A program made the position numbers and the translations under genes. The notes below the pieces were generated by a model that had not been told where the DNA came from, made no database searches, and saw only the letters and a list, made by a program, of their open reading frames with translations. A stretch of 64,000 bases of DNA from Bolinopsis microptera. Its lineage: Eukaryota; Ctenophora; Tentaculata; Lobata; Bolinopsidae. Every line of letters starts with the position of its first letter. The stretch's first letter is position 1. The DNA lies in contig NC_087072.1 of NCBI RefSeq assembly GCF_026151205.1, positions 15,476,169 to 15,540,168 on the forward strand, in the 5' to 3' direction. Positions 57,101 through 64,000 of this stretch are shown here, one piece after another.

Positions 57101-60100
57101 TACTTTTCCTGAGAGGTGAAGCAGCAAAGGGCACAGCCAGGCTTCAAGCCTATGGAAGCCTAACCCTCGAAACTATCGCCCCCAGAAAAGGTACCATCAC
57201 AACTCACACCACTATCAACAAACAATTCATGGTAGATCTCAACATACCACCCAAAGCAGAGAGAGACCTATCTATACCAACCATGATGCTTGAACGACGC
57301 TTCACGGTCACCACTCCTGGAGCTGACAACATTGGATATAGAGGCTCACTCCAAAACACCATCGACAACATCCCCAGTGAAACCATCACCTGCTACACAG
57401 ACGGGTCACGCACAGACTCAGGTAGCGGGGCTGGTTATATTATCACCACAGACAACAACAACACTACACTAGATGAAAGATCATTCAAGCTTCCCGATTA
57501 TTGCACCGTTTATCAAACAGAACTCACTGCCATCATCGAAGCTTGTAAATATCTATCAACTTATGCAAACACACACATCATCATATGGTCAGACAGTCTC
57601 TCCTCTATTCAAGCCATATCCTCACCTTCAACGAGGAGTAGGACTACTAGAGACTGTTACGACACCCTCAATACACTCGGATCCACTAACACCTTAGAGA
57701 TCAGATGGATAGCTGCACACATCGGATTGTGGGGTAATGAAAAAGCAGACGAGCTGGCCAAAAATGGTACAACCAGTGAATCCACTTTGAATTGCCCAAT
57801 TCCACAATCTTTCATCAAACGCCTGATCAACGACAAAGTCACAAAACTTAATCAAGAATCATGGATTACTGATGGTCCCAGACACACTAAACTGACACTT
57901 AGACATAAAAACATCAACATCATCAAAAATCTCAACACTACACTCAGTAACAACAGACAAAATTACAGAACTGCAGTGCACCTCATCACGGGACATTGTG
58001 GCCTCAACAAACACCTACACACCATTCGCAAATCAGACACAAGTGCTTGTCCTAAATTCGGCGACGGAGAGGAGACTGTCTCACACTTTCTCGGACAGTG
58101 CCCGGCTATTGCCCAAATAAGAGGTCAATATTTCCGGGACTACTACCTCTCTGTCAATGACATATTCGACAACCAACACATCTCCACCATTGTCAACTTT
58201 ACAAACCACACTAAACGCTTAGTGGTGCCAGAGGAGTTGGACCAGACAGGTGTAACATAGCGACTACTTTAACGCCGTCTTATTTCGCCTCTCTCTTCCA
58301 CACTCAAACACCACTTAAGCGTTCATCTATGACACACCCCACAACACTTACCATCATCCTTGATTACACATCTTGATTCCACTGGCATCCTCCCACAGGA
58401 CTGCCATACCCCAGAGGTAGGCAAAGCATTCATATGCTATCCTCTCGTGGGCCAACCAGGCCCAGCCTCTCTTTAAAAAATTTAAAAAAAAAGAAAAAAA
58501 AAAGAGATAATTCCCCTGAGTAAGATTAAATAAGGGTGATATTACTAATAAGCGTGGTCTTATTAACTTACTTTCCCTTGAGATGCTGAATGCCTCCCAA
58601 ACACCTAAAGGCCCCGTTAACCATGATAACTAATCTGTTGCACAGTGCCTCACACTCCTCCATGGAGTGAGTAGTTAGCACAATACTTGTACCTGATAAA
58701 AGTGATGCAGTAAGAGGAAGGTAAACACGTGACTAAGAGGAAGGTAGTCACGCGACTAACTATTTACTCACGGTTTTGTGACAAATCAAAAATGGACTCT
58801 AATGTAAATTCGAACATCAAAGTGTGAGTATTAATGATATTCAATAAATACCAATGTTAGCAGCGATGAGATCGGCGAGAACAGTCCACAAGAATCGTCT
58901 AGCATTGGGGTCCATTCCTGCAGTGGGTTCATCCAGGAACAGGACTTCAGGGTTACCTACCAGGGCTATAGCAGTGGACAACTTCCTCTTGTTTCCTGAA
59001 CATGAACTATTCTTGACAACTAATACACAATGAGAAAAACTTCGACGTTGACATTATTTACAGGTTAAGTATCAACGTGGACATATAAGGGCAATCACGA
59101 TATATCACTCATAGAATTAAATAACACCGAACTAAAAAACTACAACAAATTCACGGAACTAAAGAGTCCTCACCTCCGCTGTAACTTCCACACAGTTTGT
59201 CAGCATACTCGTCTAAGTTCAAGTTCTTGATTGCCTCGTTAACTGTTTGTTCGATCTCTTGTCTGGGAATACCTCTACAGTTAGCAAACATGCTGAGCAG
59301 CTCTCTTCCGGTCATCACACCTGAGGAGGAGGGGGAGGGGAGTAAGAATATCATCTAACAGACCCTTTCTTTGAGCGGTCATGGTACAAATAACTAAATA
59401 AGATGGAAACAAGGGTTTTAATAAAAACTACGACACTGAAACCAGCCACTGTGCTTTCAGATAGCAGAAACATTGAGATTACTCCAGAACATTTAAATAA
59501 ACCTATTAGGGCGTCAAATTGAGGGCAGTATCCGATACGTTGCTGTATTTTTCTGATGTCCTTCTTCAAATCATACCCAGCGATAAAAGCCTCTCCTCCG
59601 GTCAAGGGTACGTCTCCAGTCAGCATGGAGAATGTTGTAGTCTTACCTGCTCCGTTAACTCCCAGTAAACCAAAACACTGGTTTTTGGGAATACCTGAAG
59701 TTGTAATGGGAGGAATTAAAGACGGTACATAATCTACTAAAAAAGAAAACTACATGTTAGATGAAAAGTTAATCAGTATAATGAATCAAAAACAGGAAAC
59801 ACCACCCGCAGATCTCACCTAAAGTAAGGTTTTGGACAGCAATAGTGTCTCCATAACACTTCCTGAGATTAGTCATGACAACGGCACTCTCCTTCGTGAG
59901 TTTCTGAACCTCGCAAGAGACACGTGTCCTCTCCGCCTTCACGTCGTCGTCCTCGCCGTGAGGGATCGGAGATTTTACACCAGTTTTACCCATCAGTGAG
60001 ATAGTTTTACCGAGCATCTGAGCGGGGAAATTAGTTGCATTTTGGTTGAACAGTAGTTTTGCGTACTTAGAGAGGTGTTTTATACCCTAAATCACAAATC

Positions 60101-63100
60101 AGCTGTTTGAAATAGTTTGAACAGATTAACTACGGATAATGATTAATAAATTACCTCGTTGGAAAGAACAATGATCATGGCTGCAGTGCCAACAGCGAAC
60201 ATTGCAAGAAGTTCCTCCCCGATACTAAGATTAGGTCCATCCACTGCGAAAACGGATGAAGTTGTAAACCCTTGCTTCTTGCATTGAATTTCACCAAATG
60301 CTCCAACGCACGTGTCGTAAACGAATCTCTGGATCCCATTTCCATAGATATCTGTCAGTCCTTGGATAAAACTGAAAAGATTTTTATGATGGTTATTCTG
60401 GGTTATACTTATTCTCCGTCGTAAGCTCACAAATGTTCTGTATTTTAAGCTCGTAATTCAAGTTACAAAGACGGTTCTTATGAACAATAATAATTGTGAA
60501 AAGCTCTCAGTCTTCAATGTGAGATATCCATATCAATTCAGATTAATTGATAGTTGTAAGACGGAATAACATTTATCATATAACTGCAGTCTTGTGTGAG
60601 ATAGTGGATTAGGATGGAGATGAAGGATGGAATAATGGTTTTTATCCCTGTATCATATTACTGCAGTAGTCCTGTAGTCATTGGTGGGCCCGGGATGAAA
60701 TTTCAAATTGAGACGATGCCCATCAGCCCTCATAGATTTGGAAATTTTGAATAAAGGAAATTAATATTATAAAGAGTGTCGTAATTTGCTTTTTGAGATT
60801 TTGCCTTTGGGCCGTCTCTGTTTCTTTTTCCGGATGAGAAACACGGACGATGGGATTCATCCACCTTTTGAGGATGTCTTCATGTTCGTTGTCCCGATCA
60901 ACATCCCTCTGTGTATCCTAGTGCTAGCTATCTGTTCCATAGTCCTGACCTACTACTGGAGAAACCGCGGAACCCTCACAAACACACTGTTTCTCCTGAT
61001 AACAGCTGCTGACTTGATCACGTGTGTAGGTCACCTGATCCTGATGATATGTTGTGTACTAATGTCACGTCACATTATACCACTACATATCTCTGCTACG
61101 GTATGTGTAGTGATACACACCCTTCTGTCACTACTCGGCTACGCCTCATCGATTCTCTTGAACATGATACTTGCTGTTTTGAGGACTGTTAAAATATCCT
61201 TCCCTTTCCACCAAGTCAAAGTTGGAACTCTGATGTTAGCAGTAACTCTTCTCGCGTGTATTTTAGTGGTATTGTCTGTGATTGATGTATGGTTTACTAT
61301 TAATTATTCACTGCATATTAAATTTTTCCTTTGGGGTTTTCTCTGGAGTAATGTAGAGATTTCTTTTGTTGGCCATAATCTATGGAATTTCATTAATTTT
61401 GTTTTACACGATTATATCAGCTGGAAAAGTCAGTTCATGATAAAAAATCTGCTGGCAGGATGGATATACTTAGCACCGATCGGGGTCGTCATGATCTGCC
61501 TCGTGACCCAATTCATTGTCACGTGGCACAGAGCACGTGCACGTGACCCTGACTTTCCAGTGGTCACTGATTGGTCACGTGTCAATACAACAGTTTCCAT
61601 CATCTCAGCTGTTTTCTTGGTCTGTAACTCCGGAATAGCAGTCCTACAGATCTACTACCAAGTGAGCAGCCAAGATGATTTCCCTGATTCCTTTGCCTGG
61701 TCAGTTTGCAAGCTGATGATAAGCACGACATTGCCGCTAATGAACGCACTTCTGACACCGCTTATAATATTAGCTAGAAGTAGGGAACTACGAAGGAATG
61801 TCATAATGATGATCAAACGAGCTTTAAGATTCCCAGCACCAGCAGCGAACTAAAACACTGGAAACCTCGGACTAGGTTACTCTCAGGGACACGCGATAAA
61901 AATAATATCCATGCGAACTTTATTATTGATTCACATTCAGTGAAACAAGTTTCAAAACCAAATGTTAATAAAAGCAAACAATTTATGATTTGTGTTTTTT
62001 GTTTATACTTATTTTGATTGTTTTTCATCAAACGGTTTCAAGTTATGTCTTGGCATTTGACAAAGTTTACTATTTTAGAAAACTTTAAGAGACGGATGAT
62101 CTCGCATATTACAGAAGAAATCTTCCCAAAAATTGAACACACGAATCAACTATACTTAAAACACTATTTTTTCCTGAATTTACCTACTTTAGTCGAACCC
62201 GATATGTGAAGGATAAAAATAGCAACTAAGTCGGAGTAAATTGTGTTTTCTTACCAGAAGTTGGGAAGAATGAGCAGTATTTTCTGTAGAGTGGGTTGGA
62301 AATCATCATTTTGAATAGTCAGAATGAGGTTAGCTATGTAGCCCGCCTGAAAAGAGCGAAAATTAAAATGTTAATCTATGTCAATAACACCACTATTATT
62401 TATATTCCAGACAGATTATCGCTGTTTTGATGAGATGTTACAAGTTTCATGCATCTTTGAACAGTTCTGAGCCCGTGAACGCGGGTCACTTCTAACAAAC
62501 TGTAAGGGGAGGACCTACCAGCCCAGAGATAAAGGTGAAGACAGCAATGATAGCGTACGCAGACACCGGAGAGTTGAAGGGAAGTGAACACAGATATACA
62601 AATGGAATACTTGCATAACCATATATCAGCTGAAATGGAAAAATATCATGGTAGTCATCGAATAGTTGAAGATCTTACGTCAAGTATTGCAACACTTGAT
62701 TGCTGTACTACGTTGTATAACAGAAGTCAATACGATCTTGAAAATAAAAAATCTAGCGAGCTTATAATATCTAAAAATAAATATCACACAAAACTTACCA
62801 GATGAACAAAGACAGCTCCAATGGCCTGGCCTCGCAGTCCCTCCAGGTTGAAGATGAGGAAGACGATGGTGACGATCAAGATACAGACGGTATAGTTCAA
62901 CATGTCCCACATGAAGGTGCCCGCCCAGTAGACAATTCCGTTAACTCCACTTATTTGTTGCAAATGTTTACTCTGGGGTTGGGAAAATATATCAGATATG
63001 TGTTCACAAGCTGACTATCAGACTTTGAAAACCAGAACCAAAGTTCAGAGTGAGAGTTCCAGAAAAAATATCTACATGAAAAATAGTTGGCTGTTCAGAG

Positions 63101-63939
63101 ATCTTAGGAAAAATTGCTTTCTTTTAAACAAACTTAATAAAGCAATAGTGAAAAGAGGTAAATATTCGACTGTACTAACCTTGTTCTCACGCTCCTCCAC
63201 TACGAACAGTACGAATGAGGTGGTGAGAAAAGAGAACCCAAGCAACATCATGATCGATAAGCTACCAGCTTGAAGACTAGCTCCTGCGTCCATAAACTGA
63301 AAAACAGAGTGTGAATGGTTGAGAAATCACAATCAATGTTCGTCACTACAGAATATGAACTAAGTAAAACTTATAATTAATAATTCAACAAAACATACCC
63401 TATCAATAAGAGATTTAGGTAGCGGTCTGTTCATCACGTTTATCCTTTTACTCTTTCCCCCAGAAACTAGCTGCATGTTACTCATCGCATTCTGAACCCC
63501 TGGTGCAAGATGAATGCCCTCATGAGAAAACCAGCCAGTGAGAACTATCTGTTTCTCGGCGTCAAGATTTGTGGTACCCAGGACAAAGTCTGCCGACGAT
63601 TCATCATAATCATCGAGGGCCTTGCCGTCAGTAGATTTCAGCTGGTGGATATGAGATTGTTAGTACGATATATTACAGAAATGGTTACTGGGTGTTCGTT
63701 ACCAAATGTGGTTAACACCAAGATATGATATAAGGTAAATAATGGATTGAGTCCGGGGGGGGGGGGGGGGGGGGGGGGGGGAGGGGGGGGGGGCGGGGGG
63801 GGGGTCTTACCAGTCTAACAACTTCTTTGGAAACATAAGATCTGGTGTAAGCGACTTGTTTCTTCCGGTAAAACTTCACATCACCCTCTATTTGGCCGAG
63901 GAACACGTTGTTGAAGTAACTCAAATCATCATCCAGATA
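54195..63939 (-). CDS. ABCA-family lipid transporter, C-terminal part
   Basis: Fifteen exons (63939-63811, 63641-63399, 63296-63180, 62972-62799, 62629-62519, 62346-62255, 60371-60155, 60086-59819, 59694-59503, 59320-59174, 58995-58852, 58692-58572, 54961-54849, 54732-54611, 54386-54195) encode 793 residues in one frame; earlier exons lie beyond the edge. Order: extracellular loop ([13 protein letters not shown]), membrane helices ([44 protein letters not shown]), then NBD2. NBD2 has Walker [16 protein letters not shown]-loop YCPQFDAL, signature YSGGNKRKLS, Walker [14 protein letters not shown] and H-loop [12 protein letters not shown]. Then come GDGYTL and VFLNFAKDQ, matching the ABCA C-terminal VFVNFA motif. 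The tail adds a Cys cluster (CCSCCYGG) and RRLS/RRAS sites. ABCA proteins are ATP-driven lipid exporters. All catalytic motifs are intact. Which ABCA subfamily is not decidable here. Confidence 0.95.
55125..56525 (+). pseudogene. LINE polyprotein, endonuclease end and RT front
   Basis: Starts within the endonuclease C-terminus ([14 protein letters not shown]), then a linker with [13 protein letters not shown], and RT blocks: [71 protein letters not shown] (motif A) and [20 protein letters not shown]. It stops at 56525 because of a short insertion (about 10 nt, a near-duplication of GAGACA) that shifts the frame before motif C. Otherwise it is uninterrupted. Confidence 0.8.
56524..58260 (+). 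pseudogene. LINE polyprotein, RT motif C, RNase H and C-terminus
   Basis: Continues the upstream frame after the frameshift: [15 protein letters not shown] (motif C, FADD intact), thumb region [16 protein letters not shown], then RNase H with [17 protein letters not shown] (Asp), [15 protein letters not shown] (Glu), [13 protein letters not shown] (Asp) and [19 protein letters not shown] (Asp). The four RNase H acidic residues are all present. The C-terminus has [20 protein letters not shown]...[11 protein letters not shown]. RNase H presence places it in the I/R1-type group. It ends TAG at 58258-58260. Confidence 0.8.
60834..61853 (+). CDS. Intronless seven-helix receptor (rhodopsin-like), nested
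   Basis: From ATG 60834 a single frame encodes 339 residues with seven hydrophobic segments. TM1 is about residues 15-40. TM2 is [15 protein letters not shown], with the family Asp. TM3 ends [16 protein letters not shown], where the usual DRY is replaced by LRT. TM6 and TM7 end with [18 protein letters not shown], a variant of NPxxY followed by a basic helix 8. This is the rhodopsin-like receptor plan, with a short extracellular N-terminus and short C-tail. The gene sits entirely inside the ABCA intron between exons 62346-62255 and 60371-60155, on the opposite strand. It has no introns, suggesting origin by retroposition or membership in an intronless receptor expansion. The ligand cannot be inferred. 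An upstream TTG-extended frame has no ATG. Confidence 0.75.
   Translation: MRNTDDGIHPPFEDVFMFVVPINIPLCILVLAICSIVLTYYWRNRGTLTNTLFLLITAADLITCVGHLILMICCVLMSRHIIPLHISATVCVVIHTLLSLLGYASSILLNMILAVLRTVKISFPFHQVKVGTLMLAVTLLACILVVLSVIDVWFTINYSLHIKFFLWGFLWSNVEISFVGHNLWNFINFVLHDYISWKSQFMIKNLLAGWIYLAPIGVVMICLVTQFIVTWHRARARDPDFPVVTDWSRVNTTVSIISAVFLVCNSGIAVLQIYYQVSSQDDFPDSFAWSVCKLMISTTLPLMNALLTPLIILARSRELRRNVIMMIKRALRFPAPAAN
63755..63804. repeat. Poly-G tract beside ABCA splice donor
   Basis: About 50 nt of almost pure G on the plus strand (one A and one C interrupt it). On the ABCA transcript it is poly-C starting about six bases after the GTAAG donor of exon 63939-63811. Its length is probably unstable and may be imprecise in the assembly. 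Confidence 0.9.
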
Positions 63940-64000
63940 CTGAAACAGAAACATGATTAAGAGAAAAAACAAAAACATGGTTAATAAAGGTCCCCCTCTA

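Larger units (their letters stand above)
55109..58501 (+). mobile_element. RNase H-bearing LINE, 5'-truncated
   Basis: Inserted antisense in the ABCA intron between exons 58692-58572 and 54961-54849. The 11-bp AAGAGATAATT is present on both sides (55098-55108 and 58502-58512), and the 3' end is an A-rich tail (about 58474-58501). The body is the end of an APE endonuclease, RT, RNase H and a C-terminal knuckle-like region, as in I/R1-group LINEs. The 5' end (ORF1 and most of the endonuclease) is missing. Confidence 0.85.

Noticed and set aside
63712..63978. 88-codon minus-strand frame with poly-Pro
   Set aside because: An ABCA exon read through its donor into the poly-C intron.

Overview
The window is animal nuclear DNA: AT-rich, with GT-AG spliced genes separated and invaded by many transposable elements. 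The gene families (ABCA transporter, EXD2, CZIB, a rhodopsin-like seven-helix receptor) are metazoan. The transposon mix (CR1-like, R4/Dong-like, RNase H-bearing LINEs, a Penelope remnant, hAT, pogo and mariner-like MITEs) and the short introns fit an invertebrate, plausibly a cnidarian. The species cannot be proved from the sequence, and there are no bacterial or viral genes.

Layout. 1-23.6 kb is almost entirely repeats: at least eight inverted-repeat DNA elements, a 3.4-kb fold-back structure, a decayed minus-strand LINE (17.8-21.0 kb), and a few orphan minus-strand exons (1125-1292, 6025-6210). 23.66-24.87 kb is CZIB (C1orf123/UPF0587), five exons, reconstructed completely as 160 residues. 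25.6-27.4 kb holds two minus-strand open frames, one rich in Asn-Arg-Gly repeats and one with an SGNH-hydrolase fold. 28.98-46.83 kb is the most striking block: three head-to-tail DEDDy 3'-5' exonuclease genes of the EXD2 family on the minus strand. The most upstream copy (37.8-46.8 kb, 650 residues) is a full EXD2. The middle copy (34.6-36.3 kb) is a minimal exonuclease. The last (29.0-31.8 kb) has swapped the EXD2 C-terminus for an Arg-Gly-rich tail. All three keep the catalytic residues and share intron positions and phases. A complete-looking CR1-type LINE sits in intron 2 of EXD2, and a 5'-truncated R4/Dong-like LINE sits inside a TAA microsatellite just upstream of its first coding exon.

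48.9-54.2 kb is repeat-rich (Penelope GIY-YIG remnant, GC-rich palindromes, MITEs). 54.2-63.9 kb is the 3' part of an ABCA-type lipid transporter gene on the minus strand: 15 exons whose lengths sum to a whole number of codons, encoding the last transmembrane domain, NBD2 and the cytoplasmic tail; the gene runs off the right edge. One of its introns carries an antisense RNase H LINE with an 11-bp target duplication. Another carries an intact, intronless seven-helix receptor gene on the opposite strand.

Functionally, the exonuclease paralogues probably act on RNA or DNA ends. CZIB is a zinc-binding protein. The ABCA protein would move lipids across membranes. There is no operon-like organisation; the paralogue cluster and the nested receptor are the only arrangements that suggest special history.
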